A stretch of DNA of 64,000 bases from assembly GCA_049116335.1 (NCBI GenBank), contig JAGDYZ010000003.1:1-64000 (forward strand), written 5' to 3'. Below are positions 45,024-53,885 of this stretch, piece by piece (the first letter of the stretch is position 1; every line of letters begins with the position of its first letter). The notes under the pieces were generated by a model that worked only from the letters and a program-made list of their open reading frames with translations, had not been told where the DNA came from and ran no database searches. The stretch is from CANMIH01 sp049116335. Lineage in GTDB: Bacteria > Pseudomonadota > Alphaproteobacteria > Rhodobacterales > Rhodobacteraceae. Position numbers and translations under genes: made by a program.

Positions 45024-45737
45024 TTAGGTGTCCTTTGCAACGCGTGCCAGTACGCTCACGGATACGTCAGATGCTCCGGCGGCAAAACAGGCGTCCGTTG
45101 CAGCGCTCAATGTGGCCCCGGATGTGAACACATCGTCCACAATCAGCACATGTCGATTCTGCATTAGTTCCGCGCGCCAGGGAGAAACAGAGATGCGGCC
45201 AGAAAGAGTTTCAAACCTCTGGTGCGGGGTCTGACCATTCAAACTGGGGGTCGGTCGGCGGCGTTCCAAAGCATCGGGGCACCAATCCAGCCCCAGTTCA
45301 TCTGCCAAGGCTTCGGCCAGAAGCGCAGATTGATTGTATCGACGCGCGAGATGGCGATGAAGATGCAGAGGAATCGGCACAACCAAGGTCTCGCTTTGAA
45401 CAATGTCACGACAGCTTCGCGCCATCCAACGGGCCGCGGGCTTGGCAATATCCTGACGATCCCCATGTTTCAGACCCAAAACAAGATGGCGCGCCTTGTC
45501 TTTGTACAGCAATGCGGCCCGGCCTTGGCTCCAAGGACGTGTGGTTTCAAGACACTCATCACAGTGCTCCGCCCGGTCCGATTCGCCAGGAAGAGGTGTG
45601 CCGCAACTGTCACATGACAGACCCCCTATAAAAGGTGTATCCCTCCAACATGCGCCACACAGGCCAAAATCACTTTCAACCATGCCACCGCAACCCAGAC
45701 ACCGGGGCGGATACACAAGTTGAACCAATGTTTGCAT
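45024..45737 (-). CDS. ComF family protein (phosphoribosyltransferase-like)
   Basis: A 237-residue protein. The N terminus has the zinc-finger pairs CLGC, CGAC, CDSC and CDEC; the C-terminal PRPP-binding motif is VLIVDDVFTSGAT. ComF proteins aid DNA uptake in competent bacteria; in Rhodobacterales the role is less clear. I chose ATG 45737 (family start at the MQTLVQLVYPPRC segment); ATG 45767 would abut the divergent methyltransferase start exactly. Confidence 0.88.
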   Translation of the reverse strand: MQTLVQLVYPPRCLGCGGMVESDFGLCGACWRDTPFIGGLSCDSCGTPLPGESDRAEHCDECLETTRPWSQGRAALLYKDKARHLVLGLKHGDRQDIAKPAARWMARSCRDIVQSETLVVPIPLHLHRHLARRYNQSALLAEALADELGLDWCPDALERRRPTPSLNGQTPHQRFETLSGRISVSPWRAELMQNRHVLIVDDVFTSGATLSAATDACFAAGASDVSVSVLARVAKDT

Positions 45738-45767
45738 CCCTGATGCCCAGAACCTATCTGCCAACAT

Positions 45768-46589
45768 ATGTCTGATACTCCCCGCCTGACCGATCGCACC
45801 GCCCTCACCCGCAACCGAATCCGCGCCCTGCGTGATCCAGCCTTGTTTCTCCATGAGACGGCCTGTGATGAGACTCAGGATCGGCTAAGCATGGTTAACA
45901 GGGACTTTACGAACCCCGCGATCATCACCCCTTTTCCCCAAGTCTGGGCCACCGTGTTCCCAACGGCACATATCGTTCCCGACACCGAAGTCTTGGACCT
46001 TCAGGAGGGTGCGTATGATCTTGTGATCCACGCTCTGGCACTCCATTGGGCAGACGACCCTGTAGGCCAGTTGATCCAGTGTCGTCGTGCCCTGAAACCG
46101 GATGGTCTCCTGCTTGCCTTGACCTTTGGCGGGCAAACTCTGCACGAGCTGCGAGCAGCTCTGGGACAGGCCGAAGCGGAAGTTACGGGCGGCATGTCCC
46201 CACGAGTCGTACCTATGGGGGAAATCCGAGAACTGGGCGCTCTTCTGCAACGCGCCGGTTTTGCTCTTCCCGTGGCCGATTCCCTGCCGCTGAACACCAG
46301 TTACTCAAGCGCCTTGCATTTGATGCGGGACCTCCGTGCTATGGGTGAGGCCAACGCTCTGCACGCCCGCCTGCGCCGCCCAACACAGCGCGCGGTTCTT
46401 CTGCGGGCGGCCCAGATCTACGCCGAGAGTTTCGGCACCGACGACGGGCGTATCGCTGCGACATTTGAAATGATTACACTGACAGCTTGGTCGCCCGATG
46501 CCAGCCAGCCGCAACCACTGCGGCCCGGCTCTGCGTCACAACGTCTGGCTGACGTGCTCAACACCACGGAATTGCCGCTCAAAGATTGA
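45768..46589 (+). CDS. BioC/NDUFAF5-like SAM-dependent methyltransferase
   Basis: A 273-residue methyltransferase-fold protein. After LTDRTALTRNRIRAL comes FLHETACDETQDRL, then a Rossmann core with YDLVIHALALHWADDPVGQL and LKPDGLLLALTFGG. It is related to BioC and to mitochondrial NDUFAF5, which acts on complex I; the motif I glycines are poorly conserved (QVWATVFPTAHI). The reaction is therefore uncertain. Only 30 bases separate its start from divergent comF. Confidence 0.82.
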   Translation: MSDTPRLTDRTALTRNRIRALRDPALFLHETACDETQDRLSMVNRDFTNPAIITPFPQVWATVFPTAHIVPDTEVLDLQEGAYDLVIHALALHWADDPVGQLIQCRRALKPDGLLLALTFGGQTLHELRAALGQAEAEVTGGMSPRVVPMGEIRELGALLQRAGFALPVADSLPLNTSYSSALHLMRDLRAMGEANALHARLRRPTQRAVLLRAAQIYAESFGTDDGRIAATFEMITLTAWSPDASQPQPLRPGSASQRLADVLNTTELPLKD

Positions 46590-46644
46590 CCTATCCCTCC
46601 TGCGCGATAGGTACACCCCAAAGACTATTTTCAAAGGACGCCAG

Positions 46645-47697
46645 ATGTTCGACGACAGCCGCCCAAAAAATGCCCCCGCAGACCACCCCAAAGTCACCAG
46701 TGGCAAAGTGGGGATCCTGCTGGCCAACTTGGGAACGCCGGACAACTATGACTATTGGTCAATGCGGCGGTACCTTAATGAATTCCTGTCCGACAAACGT
46801 GTGATCGATTTCGCATCGTGGAAATGGCAGCCTTTGCTGCAACTGATCATCCTCACAAAGCGTCCGTTCAGCTCAGGCGAGGCCTATAAATCGATCTGGA
46901 ACCACGATCAGGGTGAAAGCCCGTTGATGACCATCACCAAAGATCAGACCGCCGCCATCGCAACAGAGATGCAAAATCGCTATGGCGATCAGGTCATGGT
47001 GGATTTCTGTATGCGCTACGGCAATCCCTCAACCGAATCGAAGGTGCGCAAAATGGTTGAGGCGGGCTGTCATAAGATCCTGTTTCTGCCGCTTTACCCG
47101 CATTACGCCGGCGCCACATCGGCAACAGCAAATGACCAGTTTTTCCGCGCTTTGATGAAAGAAACCTGGCAGCCCACCGCCCGTGTTGCTGATCCTTATT
47201 ATGCCCATCCCAAATACATTGAGGCGCTCGCACAATCCGTCGAACGGACCTATGCCGAGATGGAGACGCGGCCTGATCTCTTGGTGTGTTCGTATCACGG
47301 CATGCCCAAGCGGTATCTGATGCAAGGCGATCCCTACCATTGCCAATGTCAGAAAACGACGCGGCTCCTGCGTGAGCGACTGGGCTGGGAAGAAACCGAT
47401 ATTGCCACAACCTTCCAATCCGTCTTTGGCAAAGAAGAATGGCTCCGTCCCTACACCGTGGAAGAGGTCGCGCGGCTTGCGAAAGAGGATGGCAAAAAGA
47501 ACATCGCCATGATCGCGCCCGCCTTTTCAGCGGACTGCATTGAAACGCTTGAAGAGATCAACGAAGAGATTCGCGAAAGTTTTGAAGAGGCCGGTGGTGA
47601 AACCTTCACTTACATTCCATGCCTCAACGACGATCCTGCACATGTCGATGCGCTTTGCGCTGTGATCGAAGAAAATCTGGGGGGGTGGGTCAGCTGA
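46645..47697 (+). CDS. hemH: Ferrochelatase
   Basis: A 350-residue enzyme that inserts ferrous iron into protoporphyrin IX. Signatures include ILLANLGTPDNYDYWSMRRYL, VMVDFCMRYGNP, the catalytic His region LLVCSYHGMPKRYLMQGDPY and APAFSADCIETLEEI with its conserved Glu. AAAGGA lies seven bases before ATG 46645. It follows the methyltransferase by 55 bases and is closed by a terminator at 47721. Confidence 0.96.
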   Translation: MFDDSRPKNAPADHPKVTSGKVGILLANLGTPDNYDYWSMRRYLNEFLSDKRVIDFASWKWQPLLQLIILTKRPFSSGEAYKSIWNHDQGESPLMTITKDQTAAIATEMQNRYGDQVMVDFCMRYGNPSTESKVRKMVEAGCHKILFLPLYPHYAGATSATANDQFFRALMKETWQPTARVADPYYAHPKYIEALAQSVERTYAEMETRPDLLVCSYHGMPKRYLMQGDPYHCQCQKTTRLLRERLGWEETDIATTFQSVFGKEEWLRPYTVEEVARLAKEDGKKNIAMIAPAFSADCIETLEEINEEIRESFEEAGGETFTYIPCLNDDPAHVDALCAVIEENLGGWVS

Positions 47698-47720
47698 CCC
47701 TCACCCAAACACCAGACACA

Positions 47721-47750
47721 AAAAAGGCGGCGCCAAAGCACCGCCTTTTT
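47721..47750. terminator. Bidirectional terminator between hemH and a small membrane protein gene
   Basis: A ten-base-pair stem (AAAAAGGCGG / CCGCCTTTTT) with runs of A and T on both sides lies between convergent genes, so it can act in either direction. Confidence 0.85.
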
Positions 47751-47769
47751 CTAATCTCGTGGGCAACGA

Positions 47770-47961
47770 TTAGTTGCTCGAAGCTGCCGCGATGATGGCG
47801 ATCAGCGCCAGCGGGATCAGCAGGCCAGCCGAAGACGACGACTGAGCAGCTTCTTCAACAACAACAACCGGCTCCATTACCACGTCGTCTTTTGCATACG
47901 AACCGGCCATTGCGGTCGAAGCGGCAGCAGCGAAAGCGGCGGCGAGTGCGATCTTTTTCAT
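47770..47961 (-). CDS. 63-residue exported or membrane small protein
   Basis: A signal peptide (KKIALAAAFAAAASTAMA, cut before GSYA) is followed by an acidic Val-rich stretch (DDVVMEPVVVVEEAAQ) and a C-terminal membrane helix (AGLLIPLALIAIIAAASS). No known domain is recognisable. The composition argues for a real gene. Small proteins of this kind sit next to ferrochelatase in Rhodobacterales as I recall; that link should be checked. Confidence 0.7.
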   Translation of the reverse strand: MKKIALAAAFAAAASTAMAGSYAKDDVVMEPVVVVEEAAQSSSSAGLLIPLALIAIIAAASSN

Positions 47962-48102
47962 GTCTTACTCCAAAAATTATAGCCATGGCGGCAGAAAACG
48001 CCACGACACCCAAGTCTTACCTCGTGACCATTTCATAAACGCGAGAGACAGTCATTGGCAATTATTGCCGAAGCACTAGTCTACTCGCGTGCCAATTTGT
48101 CG

Positions 48103-48702
48103 TCAAATTAGCAACACTTGCGTGCCAACTTTGGCCATTTCAAACAGTTGTGCGATGTGTTCGTTGTACAGACCGATGCACCCGTTCGAGGAACGGCGGC
48201 CAATTTTGCGCGTGTCGTGGGTTCCATGGATTCGGTAATAGGTCCAGCCAAGGTAAAGCGCGTGCGTTCCCAGCGGGTTATCTGGACCTGGCCCAACATA
48301 ATCCGGCCACTCGGGATTGCGTTTTTTCATCGACGGCGTCGGACGCCAGGATGGGCCTTCCACCTTGCGAACAATTTTTGTGCGGCCGCGACGGGTCAAA
48401 TCTTCGGTCAACGGTACCGAAGATGGGAACAAATGATACGTGCCGCTCTCTTCCCAGAAATGCAGTGCGCGCGACGAGATATCGACGAGAATCGCCCCAT
48501 TGTTGAGGTTGGAGAAATGCGGCTGCCAATCAAGTGTCCGGAAACTTGAGATATTGCGGCGCACCACATTCGAAACATCCCGTTCGATTTCTACGGTGTC
48601 GGCACCGTCGACATCCTGAGCGACCACTGGCGTTGCCGCCAGAGCGGCGGACCCAGCCAAGAAATGCCGGCGCGACAATTTCGCCTTTGCAGAGTGTGTC
48701 AT
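48103..48702 (-). CDS. L,D-transpeptidase (YkuD family), Tat-exported
   Basis: A 199-residue protein with a twin-arginine signal (SRRHFLAGSAALAATPVVAQ). The YkuD catalytic region is YRIHGT...GRRSSNGCIGL: the nucleophile Cys is present, but the following Arg of the common SHGCxR motif is Gly. It should crosslink peptidoglycan or attach proteins to it in the periplasm. AAGGGA lies seven bases before ATG 48702; a TTG at 48708 is less likely. Confidence 0.88.
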   Translation of the reverse strand: MTHSAKAKLSRRHFLAGSAALAATPVVAQDVDGADTVEIERDVSNVVRRNISSFRTLDWQPHFSNLNNGAILVDISSRALHFWEESGTYHLFPSSVPLTEDLTRRGRTKIVRKVEGPSWRPTPSMKKRNPEWPDYVGPGPDNPLGTHALYLGWTYYRIHGTHDTRKIGRRSSNGCIGLYNEHIAQLFEMAKVGTQVLLI

Positions 48703-48871
48703 GTCCAAGTCCCTTCAAGACTCAATGCAATTTTCCGCCGATCATATGGCTGGAATGTCTCAGTCGCAAATCAAAGCCCCGTTTGGCGGCAAGCTGTCGC
48801 TGATGCCGTTTGATTGGTGCAACAGGTTTGGGTAAGCCAATGGACAAACTAAAAGTTATAAGAGACCCGCA

Positions 48872-49453
48872 ATGAACCGCAGAGCATTCCTGACACTGAC
48901 AGCCGCAGCGGGCCTTTTGGCCGCCTGTGAGACCACCACGTCACAGCCTCGCTTGGCACCCGATGGTAAGCCGCTGCCCACACTGTACCGCATCGGGCCC
49001 GGTCAGACCAATCGCATTCAGTTCCGTGTTTTGGATTCGGTCAACGCCCTGCGAGCCGCTTCGGGTGCTCAGGAGTTGGCCTTTGACGCCAAGCTTAACG
49101 CCGCCGCCGCAACCCATGCGCGTGACATGGCGCTGCAGAACCGCCCTTGGCACTTTGGCTCTGACGGGTCGTCGCCTGTGGATCGCGTTCAACGGGTTGG
49201 CTATGCGGGTCGACTTGTCGGTGAGACCATCTCGGAAACCTACGAAACCGAACTTCAAACCCTGAGTGCCTGGATGGAAGCCGCCGACACACGCGCTATC
49301 ATTCTTGACCCCAAAGCCAAAGATCTTGGTTTTTCATGGCACCAAGAATCCAATGGCAAAATCTGGTGGACCATGGTTTTGGGCGCCCCAGAACTCGCCC
49401 CAACTCCAGGCACGCTCTCAACCGAAGACCTAGCCGCGATCATCGACGGCTAA
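48872..49453 (+). CDS. CAP/SCP-domain lipoprotein
   Basis: A 193-residue protein with a lipobox (GLLAAC) after a short signal and a CAP domain: VNALRAASGAQELAFDAKLNAAA, ATHARDMA with its conserved His, and GETISETYETELQTLSAWM. CAP proteins in bacteria are envelope proteins of poorly known function. It is monocistronic, ending at the terminator shared with gyrB. Confidence 0.88.
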   Translation: MNRRAFLTLTAAAGLLAACETTTSQPRLAPDGKPLPTLYRIGPGQTNRIQFRVLDSVNALRAASGAQELAFDAKLNAAAATHARDMALQNRPWHFGSDGSSPVDRVQRVGYAGRLVGETISETYETELQTLSAWMEAADTRAIILDPKAKDLGFSWHQESNGKIWWTMVLGAPELAPTPGTLSTEDLAAIIDG

Positions 49454-49471
49454 CCTCCTAATTACAAACGA

Positions 49472-49509
49472 AAAAGCCCCCATCGAGGTTCCGCTCGACG
49501 GGGGCTTTT
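49472..49509. terminator. Bidirectional terminator between CAP lipoprotein and gyrB
   Basis: A long stem (AAAAGCCCCC / GGGGGCTTTT, with an inner TCGAG / CTCGA extension) lies 18 bases from each stop codon, with T-runs in both directions. Confidence 0.88.
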
Positions 49510-49526
49510 CTGTTTAGGGCAACGGC

Positions 49527-51962
49527 TTAGAAATCCAGATTTTCCACCGTCAGAGCGTTTTTCTGAATGAACTCGCGGCGAGGCTCAACAACATCACCCA
49601 TGAGTTTTGTGAACAGGTCATCCGCTTCAGCCATATCATCAACGGTAACCTGCAACAGTGTCCGCGCATCCGGGTCAAGCGTGGTTTCCCACAGCTGATC
49701 AGGGTTCATTTCCCCCAGACCTTTGTACCGCTGTAGAGAAAGCCCCTTTTCACCCTCTTCCAGAATCGCCTTCAAGAGATCGAGCGGACCGTGGATGGGG
49801 ATACGGCGGTCTTTCCGCTCAAGCACCGACGAAGTGTTATATGTGTTCTGCAGGCTCTCTGTGAAGTTGCCGGTACGGCGGGCTTCGCCCGAGCGCAGCA
49901 TCGGACCATCCAGCGTCCGCACCTCTTCCACTCCGCGCAGAATGCGCGCAAGACGAATGCCTTTGTCCTGCGTGATCCGGCCCATCCAGCCGCGTTCATA
50001 TTCCAGCGCAATATGGTCAAGACGCGCCGCTACTTTATCGGCGACCCCCTGAAGGTTCGAATCCACAGCCCCCGGAACAAACGCCCCTGCAATTGCGGCC
50101 TGCTCCAAAATGTGGCGCGGGTAGTGCGTTGGGAAAGCATCCAATACGCGACGCAGCTGACGCGCCTCTTCCATTACCCGGATCAAATCCTGACCAACAA
50201 TCACCTCACCTGTTGCGAGCTTGAGCTGCGCACCATCCACGCCTTGCTGAACGAGATAGTCATCAAGCGCGGTTTGGTCTTTCAGGTAGACCTCAGATTT
50301 GCCGCGCGCGACTTTGTATAGGGGGGGCTGTGCGATGTAGAGGTAACCGCCTTCGATCAACTCCGGCATCTGACGATAGAAGAAGGTCAACAACAGTGTA
50401 CGGATGTGCGCGCCGTCAACATCCGCATCGGTCATGATGACAATCTTGTGGTACCGCAGTTTCGAAACGTCGAACTCGTCCCGACCAATACCCGTGCCAA
50501 GCGCCATGACAAGGTTGCCAATTTCCTGACTGCCTAGCATCCGATCAAACCGCGCGCGCTCAACGTTCAGAATTTTACCACGCAGCGGCAAAATAGCCTG
50601 CGTTTTTCGATCACGTCCAGTCTGCGCCGATCCCCCCGCAGAATCCCCCTCGACGAGGAAGACTTCGGTTTTGGAGGGGTCTTTTTCAGCGCAGTCTTTC
50701 AACTTGCCAGCAAGGAAGTTCACATCCATCGCTGTTTTCCGACGGGTCAGCTCGCGGGCCTTGCGCGCTGCCTCACGGGCCAAGGCCGCTTCGATGATTT
50801 TTCCGACGATCTGTTTGGCTTCATTGGGATTTTCACCAAACCATTCGCCCAGCTTTTCGTTCATCAGACCTTCGACAGCTGGTCGAACCTCGGACGAAAC
50901 CAGCTTGTCTTTTGTCTGTGAGCTGAACTTTGGGTCAGGCACTTTGACGGACAAAACGGCCGTCAAACCTTCGCGTGCATCATCGCCGGTAAAGGACACC
51001 TTTTCCTTCTTCGCGATGCCGCTTTCCTGCGCATATTTCTGGATCTGACGGGTCAGAGCCCCCCGGAAACCAGCCAAATGCGCACCCCCATCCCGCTGGG
51101 GAATGTTGTTGGTAAAGGGCAGCACATTTTCATGATAGCTGTCGTTCCACCACATGGCGATTTCGACGCCGATATCGTCTTTTTCACCATTGATATAAAC
51201 CGGCTCGGTCATCACGGGCTGCTTTGAACGATCAAGGTATTTGACGAATTCTTTCACGCCACCGTCGAAGAACAGCTCGGATTTCAGCGGCTCAGCTGGA
51301 CGTTCATCTTCCAGAATAATCCGCACACCAGAATTCAAAAAGGCCAGTTCACGCAGGCGCTTTTCCAGAACTTCAAACGAATACTCGAGATTGGAAAACG
51401 TGCCTTCCGGATCTTGGGTCTTTGCCGATGCAAGAAATCGGACTTCGGTCCCGGTTTCGTCACCGGCATCACCAATCACTTCGAGATGTTTGGCGGTTTC
51501 TCCATGCTCAAACCGCGCCTGATGAACTTTCCCCTGACGCCAGATCTTCAACTCAAGCCAAACCGACAGAGCGTTCACAACCGAAACACCCACACCGTGC
51601 AGACCGCCAGAAACCTTGTAGGAATTGCTGTCAAACTTACCGCCGGCGTGAAGCTGGGTCATGATAACCTCGGCTGCGGAAACGCCTTCTTCGGGGTGGA
51701 TATCGACAGGAATGCCGCGTCCATTGTCGCGCACGGAAATGCTCGAATCCGCATGAATTTTCACACGTACATAGTCGGCATGCTTAGCCAGAGCTTCGTC
51801 GATCCCGTTATCAACAACCTCATACACCATATGGTGCAGACCCGAGCCATCATCGGTGTCACCGATATACATGCCGGGGCGCTTGCGAACCGCCTCTAGG
51901 CCTTTGAGAACCTTGATAGAATCCGCGCCGTATTCTTCGGGTGCGCCTGCGGGTTCGGACAT
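49527..51962 (-). CDS. gyrB: DNA gyrase subunit B
   Basis: An 811-residue type II topoisomerase ATPase subunit. It shows the GHKL ATP site (VVDNGIDEALAKHAD, VRDNGRGIPVD, GGLHGVGVSVVNAL) and the Toprim motif EGDSAGGSAQTGRDR with IMTDADVDG. ATG 51962 follows AAGGAAACCGGC. In this window the usual recF-gyrB neighbourhood is interrupted by three small genes. Confidence 0.97.
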   Translation of the reverse strand: MSEPAGAPEEYGADSIKVLKGLEAVRKRPGMYIGDTDDGSGLHHMVYEVVDNGIDEALAKHADYVRVKIHADSSISVRDNGRGIPVDIHPEEGVSAAEVIMTQLHAGGKFDSNSYKVSGGLHGVGVSVVNALSVWLELKIWRQGKVHQARFEHGETAKHLEVIGDAGDETGTEVRFLASAKTQDPEGTFSNLEYSFEVLEKRLRELAFLNSGVRIILEDERPAEPLKSELFFDGGVKEFVKYLDRSKQPVMTEPVYINGEKDDIGVEIAMWWNDSYHENVLPFTNNIPQRDGGAHLAGFRGALTRQIQKYAQESGIAKKEKVSFTGDDAREGLTAVLSVKVPDPKFSSQTKDKLVSSEVRPAVEGLMNEKLGEWFGENPNEAKQIVGKIIEAALAREAARKARELTRRKTAMDVNFLAGKLKDCAEKDPSKTEVFLVEGDSAGGSAQTGRDRKTQAILPLRGKILNVERARFDRMLGSQEIGNLVMALGTGIGRDEFDVSKLRYHKIVIMTDADVDGAHIRTLLLTFFYRQMPELIEGGYLYIAQPPLYKVARGKSEVYLKDQTALDDYLVQQGVDGAQLKLATGEVIVGQDLIRVMEEARQLRRVLDAFPTHYPRHILEQAAIAGAFVPGAVDSNLQGVADKVAARLDHIALEYERGWMGRITQDKGIRLARILRGVEEVRTLDGPMLRSGEARRTGNFTESLQNTYNTSSVLERKDRRIPIHGPLDLLKAILEEGEKGLSLQRYKGLGEMNPDQLWETTLDPDARTLLQVTVDDMAEADDLFTKLMGDVVEPRREFIQKNALTVENLDF

Positions 51963-52066
51963 GCCGGTTTCCTTCGTTATTTTGCTCGTTTTTATAACCC
52001 TTTGCGGGGGGGATGTCACGCAAGAGACACAATAATCGCGTGGTTAGCTCTTCTATCGAAAAACCG

Positions 52067-52606
52067 CTAAAAGAGATGTCCAAGAAGATCGAGTTTAGCG
52101 CTCTCAGGCCAAGGGGTTTCACCCAACTCCAGAACCATCAAACAATTGCTCTCCTGCTCCCCGACGTGTCCGGTATACGACCCTGTCATATCGACATAGC
52201 GATAGTGGTTTTTCACCGTGCGGAAGCCCAAGGCAGAATACAGACTGCGGGTTCCAAACAAGAGGAAGTAATCCGCATTACTGGCTTTACTGAGTGCAAT
52301 TGACCGCTCCAAAAGCTGCGCCCCAATTCCGCGGCCACGGGCGTCTGGGTGCGCTGCCACGTCACCAAGGCCCACAATGCTCACCAGTTCATCGTCCAGA
52401 CGAATGACACGGTTGAACAATGCCATGTGACCGAGAATGCGCTCATCTTCGCGCCAGATCACGCGGTGGTGCGGGCGCTGCATATAGAAACTGCGCCCGC
52501 CAAAATCGGTGGGAAAGCACACCTCAAGCAACCCAACAATCTGCGCCTCGTCTTCAAAGATCAGCGCCATTTCCGGAATGGTTTCAATCATCTCAATCTG
52601 TGCCAT
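52067..52606 (-). CDS. GNAT family N-acetyltransferase
   Basis: A 179-residue GNAT with the acetyl-CoA loop VAAHPDARGRGIGAQLLERSI and YFLLFGTRSLYSALGF. Substrate unknown. GGAG lies only three bases before the ATG at 52606, and a GTG at 52615 is an alternative. It lies just downstream of the TetR gene on the same strand and is probably cotranscribed with it. Confidence 0.84.
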   Translation of the reverse strand: MAQIEMIETIPEMALIFEDEAQIVGLLEVCFPTDFGGRSFYMQRPHHRVIWREDERILGHMALFNRVIRLDDELVSIVGLGDVAAHPDARGRGIGAQLLERSIALSKASNADYFLLFGTRSLYSALGFRTVKNHYRYVDMTGSYTGHVGEQESNCLMVLELGETPWPESAKLDLLGHLF

Positions 52607-52621
52607 GCACTCCACCGGGCT

Positions 52622-53194
52622 CTATAGTCGGTCCAAATCAGCGGCGATGTCTTCCGCGATCTCTTGTGCATCCTCTGGACTACGTTCCGCGGTCACACGC
52701 AATCCCAACAGATCAGATTGATAGCGCCGCGCCAAGCGCTTTGGATCACGCGATTGGCCAATTTGCCCCGCGTCTTGCGCCTGAGCAAAGAGATCCGCGA
52801 AAAGCTCTTCCTTTTTGCGCAACATTTCAGCGGCCTGATCCGCAAGGTCGTGCCCCTGCCTGCTCAGTTCTAAGAACGTTTTTGAGATCATGCAGGCTTT
52901 GGAAGCGGAATCGTCGGTGCAAACAATGCGTTTTGGCATCTCTTTCAGAGCATTCAGTGGCCCAATTTCCTGCGCCAATGCCTGAAACACCTGAGAACTC
53001 TCTTGGGAGTACCGCTCAAGTGCCAAGCCATACAACGCATCCTTCGATCCAAACGCCGCGTAGAAACTCCCTGGTTTAAGGTTCAACTCGCGTTCCAGAT
53101 CTTTCATCGACGTACCAGCCCAGCCCTGCTTCCAAAATACATCTTTAGCACGGCGGATCAGGTCTTCGCGGTCATAGGACGGTTTACGGGGCAT
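52622..53194 (-). CDS. TetR family transcriptional regulator
   Basis: A 190-residue repressor. The HTH is DLIRRAKDVFWKQGWAGTSMKDLERELNLKPGSFYAAFGSKDALY. The C-terminal part has a cysteine (SKACMI) in a position where NemR/YxaF relatives sense electrophiles (inference). It is divergent from an AhpD-like gene and two near-palindromic operators lie between them, so autoregulation and control of that gene are likely. Confidence 0.9.
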   Translation of the reverse strand: MPRKPSYDREDLIRRAKDVFWKQGWAGTSMKDLERELNLKPGSFYAAFGSKDALYGLALERYSQESSQVFQALAQEIGPLNALKEMPKRIVCTDDSASKACMISKTFLELSRQGHDLADQAAEMLRKKEELFADLFAQAQDAGQIGQSRDPKRLARRYQSDLLGLRVTAERSPEDAQEIAEDIAADLDRL

Positions 53195-53206
53195 GGTCAC
53201 CACTTC

Positions 53207-53246
53207 TTGAACGATCACTCAAATATATACTTGAACGATCGCTCAA
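53207..53246. promoter_or_regulatory. Tandem TetR-type operators
   Basis: Two 16-base near-palindromes (TTGAACGATCACTCAA at 53207-53222 and TTGAACGATCGCTCAA at 53231-53246) start 24 bases apart in the gap between tetR and the AhpD-like gene. The repetition strongly suggests a regulator binding site covering both promoters. Confidence 0.7.
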
Positions 53247-53288
53247 GAAAGGCCAATTGTAGGTCATCCGCAAAAAAGGAATCGCGAC

Positions 53289-53858
53289 ATGACCACTTTC
53301 CCGTCCCACGATCTCGACACCGCACCCGGAGGCTCCAAGCCATTGTTGGAAAAATCCCAGGCGGCGTTTGGTCGCTTGCCGGGTCTTCACAAGGTGATGG
53401 CAGACAGCCCGCAGCACCTTGAAGCTTACCAGGTTCTCCACGGCCTCTTCCAAGCTAGCGATTTCGACGCGGACGAGCTGACCGTCGTTTGGCAGACCAT
53501 CAACGTCGAACATGAATGCCACTACTGCGTTCCCGCCCACACCGGCATCGCAAAGATGATGAAGGTGTCGGACGACATCACCGAAGCGCTGCGCAACGAA
53601 ACGCCGCTGCCCTCAGAAAAGCTGGAAGCGCTGCGGACCTTTACTCTCGAAGTTGTACGCCAGCGCGGCAACGTCACCGAAGAGCAGTTCAATGCCTTCT
53701 TTGCTGCAGGATACTCACACCGCGCGGTTCTGGACGTAGTGCTGGGTGTGGCCCAGAAAACCATGTCGAACTACGTCAATCACATGGCCCTGACACCTGT
53801 TGATCCTGTGATGCAAAAATTTGCTTGGGAACCAAAGGCAAAAGCTGCCGCAGAATAA
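53289..53858 (+). CDS. AhpD-like carboxymuconolactone decarboxylase family protein
   Basis: A 189-residue all-helical protein of the CMD/AhpD family. The peroxidase-type motif is NVEHECHYCVPAHTGIAK with C77, C80 and H84 in a CxxC...H arrangement, so a thiol peroxidase or alkylhydroperoxidase role is likely. It is divergent from a TetR gene with tandem operators, consistent with an inducible stress gene. Confidence 0.87.
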   Translation: MTTFPSHDLDTAPGGSKPLLEKSQAAFGRLPGLHKVMADSPQHLEAYQVLHGLFQASDFDADELTVVWQTINVEHECHYCVPAHTGIAKMMKVSDDITEALRNETPLPSEKLEALRTFTLEVVRQRGNVTEEQFNAFFAAGYSHRAVLDVVLGVAQKTMSNYVNHMALTPVDPVMQKFAWEPKAKAAAE

Positions 53859-53867
53859 ACACCTAGG

Positions 53868-53885
53868 CCCCCGGTCAGCCGGGGG
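53868..53885 (-). terminator. Hairpin at the recF end and after AhpD-like gene
   Basis: CCCCCGG and CCGGGGG arms with a four-base loop overlap the recF stop codon. There is no T-run; it may act weakly in both directions. Confidence 0.4.
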
